Shown here in pieces: positions 34,191-43,222 of a DNA stretch of 64,000 bases. Position 1 is the stretch's first letter, and each line of letters starts with the position of its first letter. The translations under genes were made by a program, and so were the position numbers. Below the pieces are notes generated by a model. The model was not told the DNA's origin and made no database searches. It saw only the letters and a list, made by a program, of their open reading frames with translations. This DNA is from CANKHA01 sp035652315 (lineage in GTDB: Bacteria > Pseudomonadota > Alphaproteobacteria > Rhizobiales > Xanthobacteraceae): NCBI GenBank assembly GCA_035652315.1, contig DASREA010000027.1, forward strand, positions 1 to 64,000. The letters are read 5' to 3'.

Positions 34191-35398
34191 TGCGCCCGCA
34201 GGCGGTCGCGAATGGATTTGACGACCGCAATGGCGGCGCGGCGCAAGCTTTCGAGCCGTGCTGCCATCGCAAACGATAACGCCGCCTCGGCGCTCGTCGC
34301 GAGCAGACAATCCGCAATCGCCACGCGTTCAGCCCATAAATGATTGATCATCATATGCGTGGGGACCGCGCAGGAATCGACGCGGCGAATGGCTGTGTCG
34401 GCGGCCAGCGACTTGGTCAGCGCCTGCATCAGCAATACCCCCGGCGAATATGCCGAATAGCCCTCGTCGAAGGCGATCTTCCAGGTCCAGCCGATATCGC
34501 CGCTCTTTAACACGACAGCCGAGGCGATGGGCTTTGCATCGAGCCGCAGTTCGTAAACCGACGCTTGGCCCTGCTGGCCAAGGCCGATCACCACCTCTTG
34601 CATGAAATCGCGCACGCCTGCGTGGCACGCCGCGGCGGTACCGGCACGCCCCTTCCAGCCGCTCGATTCCAGCAACAGAAAATTTTCGAAGCCACGCCGC
34701 AATTCCGAACTCTTGGAAAGTTCGGCCAGGATCAACGGGCCGCGTTGCTCGAGGCGGCGCCATTGACGGCGCAGGTCGCGCCGCCGCCGGGCCGGCATGG
34801 TACGCTCGAAATAGCGCTGGCGATGGTCGCCGGGTTCGAACAAGGCGCGCCGGTGGCGGCCGAACGATTTGACTGCGCCGCCACGCCGGGCGAGCGCGGC
34901 GACAAAGGCCGCGGCGAACGGCCCCTCTTCGTTGAAGAGCTGCATGAGTAACAAGGCCGGCAGACTCCGCTCGTGCGCGATGTAATCGAGCCAGGCTTCG
35001 AGGACCGGTTCGGCCAGATCGCGATGCACGAGCGGCGTCCCGAGCGGCGCGTAAGGATGCGTCCAGGCCACCAGAACCGGAAGCGGTACTGCATAGCGAT
35101 GCCGCTCGACGCGCAGGAAAAAGAGACCGGCAAGGCGCCGGCTGGGATCTGTCGTCCAGACCAGCACGGCGAATACCTCGCCTCCAAGCAGCTTTGCGGC
35201 GGCCAGCGCGAAGACCGGATCGTAGAACACATTCGGTTCGATAGCCTGGGCGGCCAGCTCGCGCCACGCCGCCATATGCCGCTCTAGCGCCGCCAATGGC
35301 TGAATTTCAATGGTGAATGCCGGTGCCGAATGGCGGTGCGCCGCGGTCGCGCGCCGCACGCTGGCGATGGCCGCGCTGGCGTTATCGAGCGCGCTCAC
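34187..35398 (-). CDS. BioF2-like GNAT acyltransferase (polysaccharide-associated)
   Basis: This encodes 403 residues from a GTG at 35398 that overlaps the flippase stop by four bases (GTGA). The sequence is of the BioF2-like GNAT family (Acetyltransf_6): RRDLRRQWRRLEQRG, then LLLESSGWKGRAGTAAAC, VYELRLDAKPIASAVVL and WTWKIAFDEGYSAYSPGVLL. Members often sit in capsule or exopolysaccharide loci, and relatives such as FemAB transfer acyl or aminoacyl groups. It is coupled to the Wzx-like flippase. Substrate is unknown. A longer frame to 35602 runs into the flippase gene and is unlikely to be used. Confidence 0.82.
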   Translation of the reverse strand: MSALDNASAAIASVRRATAAHRHSAPAFTIEIQPLAALERHMAAWRELAAQAIEPNVFYDPVFALAAAKLLGGEVFAVLVWTTDPSRRLAGLFFLRVERHRYAVPLPVLVAWTHPYAPLGTPLVHRDLAEPVLEAWLDYIAHERSLPALLLMQLFNEEGPFAAAFVAALARRGGAVKSFGRHRRALFEPGDHRQRYFERTMPARRRRDLRRQWRRLEQRGPLILAELSKSSELRRGFENFLLLESSGWKGRAGTAAACHAGVRDFMQEVVIGLGQQGQASVYELRLDAKPIASAVVLKSGDIGWTWKIAFDEGYSAYSPGVLLMQALTKSLAADTAIRRVDSCAVPTHMMINHLWAERVAIADCLLATSAEAALSFAMAARLESLRRAAIAVVKSIRDRLRAH

Positions 35399-36795
35399 CG
35401 GCCACCCGCGGTTACGCCCCGTGGGCGCCAAATGAAACCATGCAGGCCGGCCTTGCGCTTGGTCAGGAAGAATAGCGACGCCGATTCGACGACGAGTGCT
35501 GCCGAAATCGAGACTGCGGCACCGGCGATGCCGAAAATCGGAATCAGCGTCAGGCAAAGGAGAACGTTGATTCCGAAGGCTCCCGCGAAGACCGCCGCGC
35601 AAGCGCGTTGCTCGCAGACCATGTTGAGAAAAGCCGCCAACGGGCCGACCGCCGCGCGCGCCATGAGTCCGACGGCAAAGATGAACAACAGCGGATAACC
35701 AGCGACGAACTCGCGGCCGAACAGCCAGAGCATGGGAACGCCGGCGATCAGCACAAGGCCGGTCGCCGCCAGCGACGGCCAGAAAATCATCTTGGTCGCA
35801 TGCGAAAGCGTTGCCGCGAGCTTCTCGCGATTCTTGGCGACGTAAAATTCGCTGAACTTATGGGTCGTGGTCTGCGTCACCGCAAAATGCACGAAGGCGA
35901 CAACCGATAGGGTCTTTTCCGCCGCATAATAGATGGCGACCTCGCGCGGCGATTGCAGAAGCTGCACCAACAGGACGCTGCTATAGGTGAGAAGCAGATA
36001 GAACCCATCGACCATGAGCATGGGGAAGGCGAGGGTCAGCCAGCCCTTCACCGCATAGCTCTTGGCGCCGGGCTCGGTTTTTTCCGCAAGACGCCGGTTT
36101 AGGATCAGCAACTGCCCCGCGCCGATGATCCACAGCGACACCACCGATATCAAAATTCCGGTGACCGCGTCGGTCGGAAAGGCGGCGGCATAGGCGGCGC
36201 CCATCAAGCCGACAATCAGGAGATGCCGAAAAATGTAGGTGGGGAGCTGGGCCAACTGCACCCAATTATGCGCCCGGGCGATTCCCGTCTGGATCTGCAT
36301 CAGGCCGCAGATTGGCAGCGCCAAACAACCGATATACAGCGGCGTTATTTCGTAGTCGGCGAGCCAAGGCTTCATCAGGTAAACGATTGCTGCGCAGACC
36401 AGGGCGATCGCGCAGGCGAGCGCGAAGGCAAGCCAACGGCTTCCGCTCTCGAAGCCGCGCAGCAGATCGTGCAGTTTTCGTTCGGTATATTCCGGGATGA
36501 GGCGCAGCGAAGCCGAAGACAGGCCGACGTCGATGATGCCGCTCAGTAACAGCACCCAGGTCCAGACGTAAACATAGACCCCGAACTGAAACGAGCCCAT
36601 CCATTGCGCCAGCAGCACCTGCGAGAGATAGGCCAGCAATGCGCCGGCGGTCCGAATCAGAAAGGCGCCGGCGGCAAGACGGCTGGCATTCATCGCGTCG
36701 CTGCCGCCGAGCAGCGGCAGCGTGATCCGTGCGATAAGCGAAGCCGCTGTTGTGTTCGTCGGCGGCGGATTATTGTCCATGCCGATGAGAGCCAA
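35395..36795 (-). CDS. Polysaccharide flippase (Wzx/MATE-like membrane protein)
   Basis: This encodes 466 residues with about 12 to 14 hydrophobic segments spread along the length, for example AYLSQVLLAQWMGSFQFGVY, LACAIALVCAAIVYLMKPWL and ATGLVLIAGVPMLWLFGREF. This is the pattern of oligosaccharide flippases of the MOP superfamily. It should move a lipid-linked sugar unit across the inner membrane. The flanking BioF2-like acyltransferases on the same strand fit a surface-polysaccharide role, but no glycosyltransferase or polymerase is present. A start at the internal ATG, codon 6, is also possible. Confidence 0.85.
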   Translation of the reverse strand: MALIGMDNNPPPTNTTAASLIARITLPLLGGSDAMNASRLAAGAFLIRTAGALLAYLSQVLLAQWMGSFQFGVYVYVWTWVLLLSGIIDVGLSSASLRLIPEYTERKLHDLLRGFESGSRWLAFALACAIALVCAAIVYLMKPWLADYEITPLYIGCLALPICGLMQIQTGIARAHNWVQLAQLPTYIFRHLLIVGLMGAAYAAAFPTDAVTGILISVVSLWIIGAGQLLILNRRLAEKTEPGAKSYAVKGWLTLAFPMLMVDGFYLLLTYSSVLLVQLLQSPREVAIYYAAEKTLSVVAFVHFAVTQTTTHKFSEFYVAKNREKLAATLSHATKMIFWPSLAATGLVLIAGVPMLWLFGREFVAGYPLLFIFAVGLMARAAVGPLAAFLNMVCEQRACAAVFAGAFGINVLLCLTLIPIFGIAGAAVSISAALVVESASLFFLTKRKAGLHGFIWRPRGVTAGGR

Positions 36796-36904
36796 GCCAA
36801 CTCCTTGCCGCCGCGGTTGTCGTGCCGGTAGAAAAGCTTAGCAACGATTCCTTAATATTCAGTTGGAAGACATTAAGAATTGCGGCAACGCTTTAAACTT
36901 TTCT

Positions 36905-38011
36905 TTATCTTTGTAGCGCCGCCGACGCGCGATCATGGCCGCGCCGGCGCCAGTGCCATCGATTGAACGGCATCCGGCAGGCATCGGCCGCACCGGCGGC
37001 GACGCCTCGAAGCGAGAACGGATAGTATCGCAACCGCGAATAGGGCGTGATCGCGAGCGGCCACCGCATTTGGAACTTTTCCGCATTGCCAAGGAATTCG
37101 TATGCGGCAAGTCCTTTGCCGCAAGCATAGCGGATGCATTCGTGGGCGAGAAGAATCGATGGCGCACAAGGCGCCCAGCGTTCGTCATAGCCCTGCTTCA
37201 GGCCCCAGAGCCGGCCCGTGTATTCGAGCAGGATACCGCCGGCTGCCGCCTTGCCGCCAATCCGCATCACGGCGAGACGGAGGATTCCAGCCTTTGCGGC
37301 CCAGCTTGCAAGACTGTTGCAAAAGCGCTCAATCCGCGCGTCGCAGAGAATTGCTGTTCCCGCCTGCCGCTTCCATCCGGAAGCTTCGACCTCATAAATC
37401 TCACGGAGTCGCACTGCGAGATCGCAGTCGGCGGGACTCGTTATCTCAAAACTCAACGCGCCTTCGCGCTCGGCCCGTCGGTATCGCCGGCGCATTTGCC
37501 GGCGTTCCTCGCTCGTCATCCGCGCCTCGAAGGTGGCGAAATCGCATGCCAGCGGCACGGTCGCGGTGGCGGTATTGCCGGCGCGCAAAAGCCAGACACC
37601 GCGACGACCGGTTTGGGCGCGCAGGGCCTGCAATTCAGAACCATCCGCCTTCAGTCGCGGAAGGACCAGCGGCAGACGACGATCGAGGAGGGCGTCCGCC
37701 AAAAAATCCAGCGCGCGTTGGTCCGCGTAGAGAAAGCCGCCGGGCTCAGTGGTTTCCAGCCCGAGAAACGACAACGCGGAGCCGGCAAAGTTGCTGACGA
37801 GAAGTGGCGCCGCGGCACGCAAGCGGCCGTCCTCCCATGCGGTGAAAACCGCAAGCTGTCTGTCGCCGCCGAAGCCTGCGAGACACGCGACGAACCATTC
37901 ATGCCGCAGGAGCGGCGTCCCGAACGATTCCGCCAGCGCGTTCCATTCTTCGCGGAGCGCGTTGAATCGGGCTGAAGTGGAGACAATTTCGAGCGTCAGC
38001 ATGCCGGACAA
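36905..38011 (-). CDS. Second BioF2-like GNAT acyltransferase
   Basis: This encodes 368 residues. It shares the architecture of the other acyltransferase downstream: WNALAESFGTPLLRHEWFVA near the start, RRQMRRRYRRAEREGALSFE in the middle, EVEASGWKRQAGTAILCDAR, and GRLWGLKQGYDERWAPCAPS, then YEFLGNAEKFQMRW. These are the marks of Acetyltransf_6. It is upstream of the flippase on the same strand, with 109 bases between them, so the three may be one surface-polysaccharide unit. ATG codons at residues 1 and 4 both fit. Substrate is unknown. Confidence 0.82.
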   Translation of the reverse strand: MSGMLTLEIVSTSARFNALREEWNALAESFGTPLLRHEWFVACLAGFGGDRQLAVFTAWEDGRLRAAAPLLVSNFAGSALSFLGLETTEPGGFLYADQRALDFLADALLDRRLPLVLPRLKADGSELQALRAQTGRRGVWLLRAGNTATATVPLACDFATFEARMTSEERRQMRRRYRRAEREGALSFEITSPADCDLAVRLREIYEVEASGWKRQAGTAILCDARIERFCNSLASWAAKAGILRLAVMRIGGKAAAGGILLEYTGRLWGLKQGYDERWAPCAPSILLAHECIRYACGKGLAAYEFLGNAEKFQMRWPLAITPYSRLRYYPFSLRGVAAGAADACRMPFNRWHWRRRGHDRASAALQR

Positions 38012-38169
38012 TCATGCCTGGCATTGGTTATCAATTTGTCGGCAATCAGTCTTCCGTGCGCTTCATCGGGCGAACCCGCGCATGAAATAAGGCGCCAATC
38101 ACGCGAGCAGGGCAGTGGCGGACCATGTGGCGGCGAGCGGGCTTTGCACCCGTTCGTCCATATCGCGGG

Positions 38170-39867
38170 CTAGGCGGCCTCGCTGCCCGGCTTTGCGGGA
38201 TCTTGGTACAAAGCGCGGCGCAGAATTTTACCGACGTTCGATTTTGGCAAATCGGACCGGAACTCGATGAATTTCGGCACCTTGTAGGGTGCAAGCTCGG
38301 TCGCGCAGAAGCGGCGCAGCTCCCCCTCCGTCAGCTTTGGATCTTTGCGGACCGCAAAGAGCTTGACCGCTTCGCCGGAGCGCTCATCGGGGACGCCGAT
38401 GACCGCGCATTCGAGCACCCCCGGATGCGTGGCCGCCACCGCCTCGACTTCGCTCGGATAGACGTTGAATCCGGAAACCAGGATCATGTCCTTCTTGCGG
38501 TCGACGATGGTGACCTCGCCGTTCGCATTCATCACGCCGATATCGCCGGTGCGAAAGAAACCGTCGCTGGTCATCACCTTGGCGGTTTCCTCCGGTTGCC
38601 GCCAATAGCCCGCCATCACTTGCGGCCCCTGCGCGCAAATCTCACCGGGTTCACCCAACGGTAGCTCCTTTCCGTTGTCGTCGCGGATAGAGATGATCGT
38701 CGACGGCAGCGGTAGTCCAATCGTTCCGGTCCACTGCGTGGCACAAGCGGAATTGCATGTCAGCACCGGCGAGGTTTCCGACAAGCCGTAACCCTCGAGG
38801 ATCGGGCTGCCGGTCGCCTTGTACCAGCGGTCGGCGACCGATTTTTGCACCGCCATGCCGCCACCGACCGAATACTTCAGGCCGCTCCAATCGATCTTTG
38901 CGAAATCGGGATGATGCAGCAGCAAATTGTAAAGCGTGTTGACGGCAGGGAAAGAATTCACCCGGTACTTGCGAAGCTCGCGTACGAAACTGCGGAGATC
39001 GCGCGCATTGGGGATCAGCAGGCAGACGCCACCGATGCGGATCGTGCCAAGGAAACACACGGTCAATCCGAAAATGTGATAAAATGGCAAAGCGGCGACG
39101 GCGAGCATTCGTTCGACTTTCGGCTCCTTTGCGAGCGCCGGGCGCTGCCAGGCTTCCATCTGCAGCGTATTCGCCACCAAATTGCGATGCAGGAGCATCG
39201 CTCCTTTCGCGGTTCCAGTGGTGCCCCCCGTATATTGCAGGAAGGCCAGGTCCTCCGGCCCGACGCTCGGCGGATCAAACGCCAAGCTGCGGCCGGTTTC
39301 GAGAACGTCTTTGAACGCGACTGCGCCGGCGATGCCGTAATTGGGCACCAGTTTTTTCACGTGACGCACGACAAAATTCGTCATCGCGCCTTTGACCATG
39401 CCAAGCAGATCCCCAACGGAGGCCACGATGACGTGCTTGATGGCGGTATCGCGGACGACGTGTTGCAAGGTGACCGCGAAATTCTCCAGCACCACGATGG
39501 CCTCGGCGCCGGAATCCACGAGCTGCAATTCCAGCTCGCGCGGCGTGTAGAGCGGATTGATGTTCACCACGGCCATGCCGGCGCGCAAAATTCCGGCGAT
39601 GGCGACGGGATAGGCCATCACATTCGGCATCATGATGCCGACGCGCGTCCCGCGCGCTAAGCCGCGCGCCATCAGCCAGGCAGCGAAGGCGCGTGAATAG
39701 GCGTCAAGCTCCGCATAGGTAAGGCGCCGGTCCATGCAGATGAACGCATCATTGGCGCCGGATTTACTGAAGCAGTCCTCGAGCAGCGCGACAAGCGAAC
39801 GGCATTGCGAAACGTCGATATCGGCGGGAACCCCTGGCGGATAATGCTTGAGCCAGATGCGCTCCAT
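38170..39867 (-). CDS. fadD: Long-chain fatty acid-CoA ligase
   Basis: This encodes 565 residues, the usual FadD length. The AMP-binding P-loop reads LQYTGGTTGTAKGAMLLHRN. The adenylation motif is EGYGLSETSPVL, followed by FFRTGDIGVMNANGEVTIVD and KDMILVSGFNVYPSEVEAV, then the catalytic lysine region near the C-terminus (KSNVGKILRR). It activates long-chain fatty acids to acyl-CoA for beta-oxidation or lipid synthesis at the cytoplasmic membrane. GGGAAGG precedes the ATG. Neighbours on the same strand are more than 100 bases away and unrelated in function. Confidence 0.92.
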   Translation of the reverse strand: MERIWLKHYPPGVPADIDVSQCRSLVALLEDCFSKSGANDAFICMDRRLTYAELDAYSRAFAAWLMARGLARGTRVGIMMPNVMAYPVAIAGILRAGMAVVNINPLYTPRELELQLVDSGAEAIVVLENFAVTLQHVVRDTAIKHVIVASVGDLLGMVKGAMTNFVVRHVKKLVPNYGIAGAVAFKDVLETGRSLAFDPPSVGPEDLAFLQYTGGTTGTAKGAMLLHRNLVANTLQMEAWQRPALAKEPKVERMLAVAALPFYHIFGLTVCFLGTIRIGGVCLLIPNARDLRSFVRELRKYRVNSFPAVNTLYNLLLHHPDFAKIDWSGLKYSVGGGMAVQKSVADRWYKATGSPILEGYGLSETSPVLTCNSACATQWTGTIGLPLPSTIISIRDDNGKELPLGEPGEICAQGPQVMAGYWRQPEETAKVMTSDGFFRTGDIGVMNANGEVTIVDRKKDMILVSGFNVYPSEVEAVAATHPGVLECAVIGVPDERSGEAVKLFAVRKDPKLTEGELRRFCATELAPYKVPKFIEFRSDLPKSNVGKILRRALYQDPAKPGSEAA

Positions 39868-39980
39868 TTTGCCTTCCCATAGCCGACGAATCGGAGGAGT
39901 CGGTGCTCTCGTTCAGATTGGGCAAAGCGCTGCGCCGTGGCAAGGGTCTGCCGCGGCGCCACGGCGCGCAAAGATCGGTC

Positions 39981-41318
39981 TTAGTGCTTGCGCGCCGCAT
40001 TTGCCGGCCGCGGCCGCGGGAGCGGCACGCCGGCGGGCGGCTCGGCCAGCGCGGCCGCAATGGCGGGGGCACTCGCATTGGCCAGCGGCGTCGGCGTTAG
40101 GCTAGTCCATGGCCCCGCGGAGGCAACCTTCGCCGGTGTGGCCGGCTTGTTCGTCGAACCGGTGACAATCGGCACTGACCTGACCGCGGTCGGCGCTGCC
40201 GCTTTCCATTTTGCTTCGGCGATCAGTTCCGCGCGCGAAGGCTGTTTGGCAGGGCCGGTAAAAACCTCCACTGGGTCGCCGGCCGGCTGCGACGATTCAT
40301 TCAAGGAGAACCCTTTTTCCAGTGGCGCCTGCAGCGCCGACAAGGTGACCGCCGACGCGTCGGAATCGCCGCTGGCGGTTTCTTCATCTTCCGCTGCCGG
40401 CTTGCCGCGATGGCGGTCGCCGCACATCTCGTCGCGCAGATTGGGTGGCGCGGCTGCAATCGGCGTGAGTTCGTCGACGGTGCCGAGCGACGGTGTCAGC
40501 CATGTCAGGGTGCCGCCATTGAAGCCTCGCTCCAGAAGCTGCGCCGCCTTAAGCGCGCGCGTGGCCGAGGAGGGTGCGCCGAGCACGACCGCGATCAAAT
40601 GCTTGCCGTTTCGGGTGGCGGTCGCGACCAGATTGAAGCCGGACGCGCAAATATAGCCCGTCTTCATGCCATCGGCGCCGGGATAGCTGGTCAGCAGCTT
40701 GTTGTAATTGCGTGTGACCCGTTTACCGAGCTTGATGCCGGGCAGGTGCCAGTAAAATTCATATTCGGGAAAGTCGCGAATCAGCGAGCGCGCGAGGATT
40801 CCGAGATCGCGCGCCGAAGTAATCTGGTTGTCGGCGGGGAGCCCATTGGGATTGACGTAACTGGATTGCACCATTCCAAGTCGCCGCGCCGTCGCGTTCA
40901 TCTCGTCGGCGAATGCTTCCGTCGATCCGGAGATCCCCTCGGCCAGCGCGACCGCCATGTCGTTGGCGGATTTCACCATCAGCATCTTCAGCGCGTTATC
41001 GACGGTGACCTGGGTTCCCGGCTGAAAACCCATCTTGGTCGGCGCCTGCGCCGTCGCCTTGGCGGAAACAGTGATCAGCTTGTCAGGGGTGATGCGGTGA
41101 TCGCTGATCGCCTGCAGCGTCGCATAGAGGGTCATCAGCTTGGTGAGGGAAGCGGGATACCAGGGATAGCCGGCGTTTTCCGCGTGCAGCACTTTCCCGG
41201 TGCCGGCGTCGATGAGAAGCAATGCTTCTGCCGCGGCAGGGGTGCAGCCGATCGCACCCGCAAGGCCGGTATAGGCAAGAACGACTGCTCCGATCAGTAG
41301 CTTTGCACGAACCGCCAC
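39981..41318 (-). CDS. D-alanyl-D-alanine carboxypeptidase (penicillin-binding protein 5/6 family)
   Basis: This encodes about 445 residues from a GTG at 41318. That start gives a signal peptide (VRAKLLIGAVVLAYTGLAGA) ending near AAAEA; a TTG start at 41378 would add 20 residues. The serine-peptidase S11 motifs are present: SLTK in YPASLTKLM, SAN in MVKSANDMAVAL and KTG in DGMKTGYICASG. The roughly 180 residues after the catalytic domain are Pro, Ala and Thr-rich (KPAAEDEETASGDS onward) and look disordered, unlike the beta-domain of E. coli DacA. It trims pentapeptides of peptidoglycan in the periplasm. Confidence 0.88.
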   Translation of the reverse strand: MAVRAKLLIGAVVLAYTGLAGAIGCTPAAAEALLLIDAGTGKVLHAENAGYPWYPASLTKLMTLYATLQAISDHRITPDKLITVSAKATAQAPTKMGFQPGTQVTVDNALKMLMVKSANDMAVALAEGISGSTEAFADEMNATARRLGMVQSSYVNPNGLPADNQITSARDLGILARSLIRDFPEYEFYWHLPGIKLGKRVTRNYNKLLTSYPGADGMKTGYICASGFNLVATATRNGKHLIAVVLGAPSSATRALKAAQLLERGFNGGTLTWLTPSLGTVDELTPIAAAPPNLRDEMCGDRHRGKPAAEDEETASGDSDASAVTLSALQAPLEKGFSLNESSQPAGDPVEVFTGPAKQPSRAELIAEAKWKAAAPTAVRSVPIVTGSTNKPATPAKVASAGPWTSLTPTPLANASAPAIAAALAEPPAGVPLPRPRPANAARKH

Positions 41319-41455
41319 GCGTCCCCGCCGAGTTGTTGAGCCCAGAATTCGGGTTGCTTGCCTCGATAGTCTATTCAAGCCAATGCCGGTTTGGAAGGCA
41401 AAGCCCGATGGAAAACAACGCTAATTGCCCGCCGTTCCTGAATTTTGGTGCCGTT

Positions 41456-42538
41456 TTACCCGGGAAAGCGTCGAAATTTCGGCGACTCTTCGGCCTTGCC
41501 GGGCCGCCGCCCGATCTTGCGCTGTGACGGAGGTGGCAGAAACGACGGATCGAAAATATCCGCGGGCGCTGGTTTGGCCTGCAGATTCGTCACCTCTGCC
41601 AGTTGGTCTATCGCGGCAGCGAGGCGCGCGCTGTCGACATTGCCCAGACCGTTTTCCAGCACTTCGTCCGTCACGATGTCGTTATTGACGGCCATGTGCA
41701 GCCGCTTGAGTTCGGTATCGGGTTTAGCCTCTTCGTTGCGTTTGGTGATCGCCGCAATAGCGCGCGCGGGATCGTCAATCGTTGTTTGCAGCGCCTTGGT
41801 ATAGGCGGCCAGGAAAGCCTTGAGCGCTTCAGGATTCTGCGCGGCGAATTTGGTGTTGACGATGATGGCGTCGCCGTAGAGCTGCACGCCATAGTCGCCC
41901 ATCAGGAGAATTGTCAGGTCGTTGACGGGCACGCCGCGCTCTTCGACGTCGATATAAGTTGTCAGCGATCCGCCGATGACGGCGTCGACTTGACCGGCCG
42001 CAAGCATCGGCTCGCGCACGGCGAGCGCGACATTCTCCAATTTGACCTTGGTCCGATCGATCTCATTGATCTTGGCGAGCAGCGGCCAGAGCGTGGATGC
42101 AAAGTCGGCTGCAGGCGCGCCCAGCCGTTTGCCTTCGAGATCCTTCGGCTTGGCAATACCGCGGCTGCTGCGCGCGATCACGGCATAAGGCGGCTTGTTG
42201 TAGATCATGAACACCGCCTTCATCGGCGTGCCCGGCTTGGAATCGCGGAATTTCACGAAGGCATTGAGGTCGGCGATGGCGACGTCGGCGAGTCCCGCAT
42301 CGACGCGGCTCAAGGCATCCGGCCCTGGCACCGTGCGATCGATCCTCACATCGAGCTTTTTGGCGCGGTAGTCACCCCGATCCTGGGCGACAAAGAGCGG
42401 TGCCAGAGGTCCGGTGATGTTGCCGTCAATGGCAACCTTGAGCGTCGTTTGCGCGGCAGCGGTGCCGGCCCACAGCGCTACCAGTGAGGCTGCAAGCAAG
42501 ATGCCGATGCGGCCGAATGCAGTGTGAGGCAAGCCCAT
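41456..42538 (-). CDS. ABC transporter substrate-binding protein, NMT1/SsuA/TauA type
   Basis: This encodes 360 residues. A signal peptide ends in WAGTAAA before QTTLKVAID. The fold matches NMT1/SsuA-like proteins: GPLAPLFVAQDRGDYRAKKL, DALSRVDAGLADVAIADLNA, then DLEGKRLGAPAADFASTLWP and EPMLAAGQVDAVIGGSLTTY. Such proteins bring sulfonates, thiamine precursors or nitrile-like compounds to an ABC importer. The permease and ATPase genes are absent nearby. The ATG at 42538 follows AAGGGA by six bases. The C-terminal tail after about residue 335 is Pro/Arg/Lys-rich and looks unstructured. Confidence 0.87.
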   Translation of the reverse strand: MGLPHTAFGRIGILLAASLVALWAGTAAAQTTLKVAIDGNITGPLAPLFVAQDRGDYRAKKLDVRIDRTVPGPDALSRVDAGLADVAIADLNAFVKFRDSKPGTPMKAVFMIYNKPPYAVIARSSRGIAKPKDLEGKRLGAPAADFASTLWPLLAKINEIDRTKVKLENVALAVREPMLAAGQVDAVIGGSLTTYIDVEERGVPVNDLTILLMGDYGVQLYGDAIIVNTKFAAQNPEALKAFLAAYTKALQTTIDDPARAIAAITKRNEEAKPDTELKRLHMAVNNDIVTDEVLENGLGNVDSARLAAAIDQLAEVTNLQAKPAPADIFDPSFLPPPSQRKIGRRPGKAEESPKFRRFPG

Positions 42539-42683
42539 ATTGGTCCCTTCTCGCCCCTTCAAAAAAATCACCAAAGATCATGGCAGCACAAAGAGCAAGA
42601 GTAGCCTGCGCAATGACCCGCTCCATGCCTAACAGACAGGCGGCCGGATGCGGCGGCTTGGCCGGCGATGTCCGTCGGGTCGT

Positions 42684-42701
42684 ACCCAGCGACCGCTGGG
42701 T
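42684..42701. repeat. Perfect hairpin upstream of hisE
   Basis: ACCCAGCG and CGCTGGGT form an 8-bp stem with a 2-base loop. The sequence after it is AT-rich (TTAATTAGCGTTAAC) and contains repeated TTAA steps. It sits between the binding-protein gene (leftward) and hisE (rightward), so it could be an operator or part of a leader. There is no T-run for a terminator. Confidence 0.35.
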
Positions 42702-42773
42702 TAATTAGCGTTAACTCGCGCTGAGCCACGTCGAATTAACGAATCGGCTCGCGGTTCGCGTTATCCTGGGTTC

Positions 42774-43160
42774 ATGAGTGATTCGATCACGCGCCTTTAT
42801 GAAGCCGTGCTGGCGGCTCGCGCCTTCGATCCGTCGTCTTCGCGGACGGCGAAACTGCTACGGGCAGGGCGGGCGAAGATGGCGAAGAAGCTCGCCGAAG
42901 AAGCAGTGGAGGTCGTGATCGACGCGATGAACGGCCGCAATGATGCCGTGGTCAAGGAAAGCGCCGACCTCATCTACAACCTCGTTGTTCTCTGGGCCGC
43001 CGCCGGGGTCAGGCCCGATGACGTCTGGGCGGAAATGGCGCGCCGCGAGGAGCTGATGGGCATCGCCGAGAAGCTGCCAAAGAAAGGCACGTTTCGCGCG
43101 CCGCGCGCCAAGGTCGTCGCGCTTGAGAAACGCCCGTTGCGCCGCCGCCATCCCGCCTAG
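42774..43160 (+). CDS. hisE: Phosphoribosyl-ATP pyrophosphatase
   Basis: This encodes 128 residues of the all-alpha PRA-PH family. The metal- and substrate-binding segments KLAEEAVEVVIDAMNGR and VVKESADLIYNLVVLWAAAG are intact. It hydrolyses PR-ATP to PR-AMP, step 2 of histidine synthesis. In related bacteria hisE usually ends a hisBHAFE cluster; here it is alone, without hisA or hisF beside it. The basic tail (EKRPLRRRHPA) makes it about 20 residues longer than typical HisE. The next gene begins 62 bases downstream. Confidence 0.92.
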   Translation: MSDSITRLYEAVLAARAFDPSSSRTAKLLRAGRAKMAKKLAEEAVEVVIDAMNGRNDAVVKESADLIYNLVVLWAAAGVRPDDVWAEMARREELMGIAEKLPKKGTFRAPRAKVVALEKRPLRRRHPA

Positions 43161-43222
43161 CTCCACGATCGCAAGGCCGTACGGAATGGACAAGGCCTTC
43201 TGCCGCCGGTAAGCAAGCCGCG

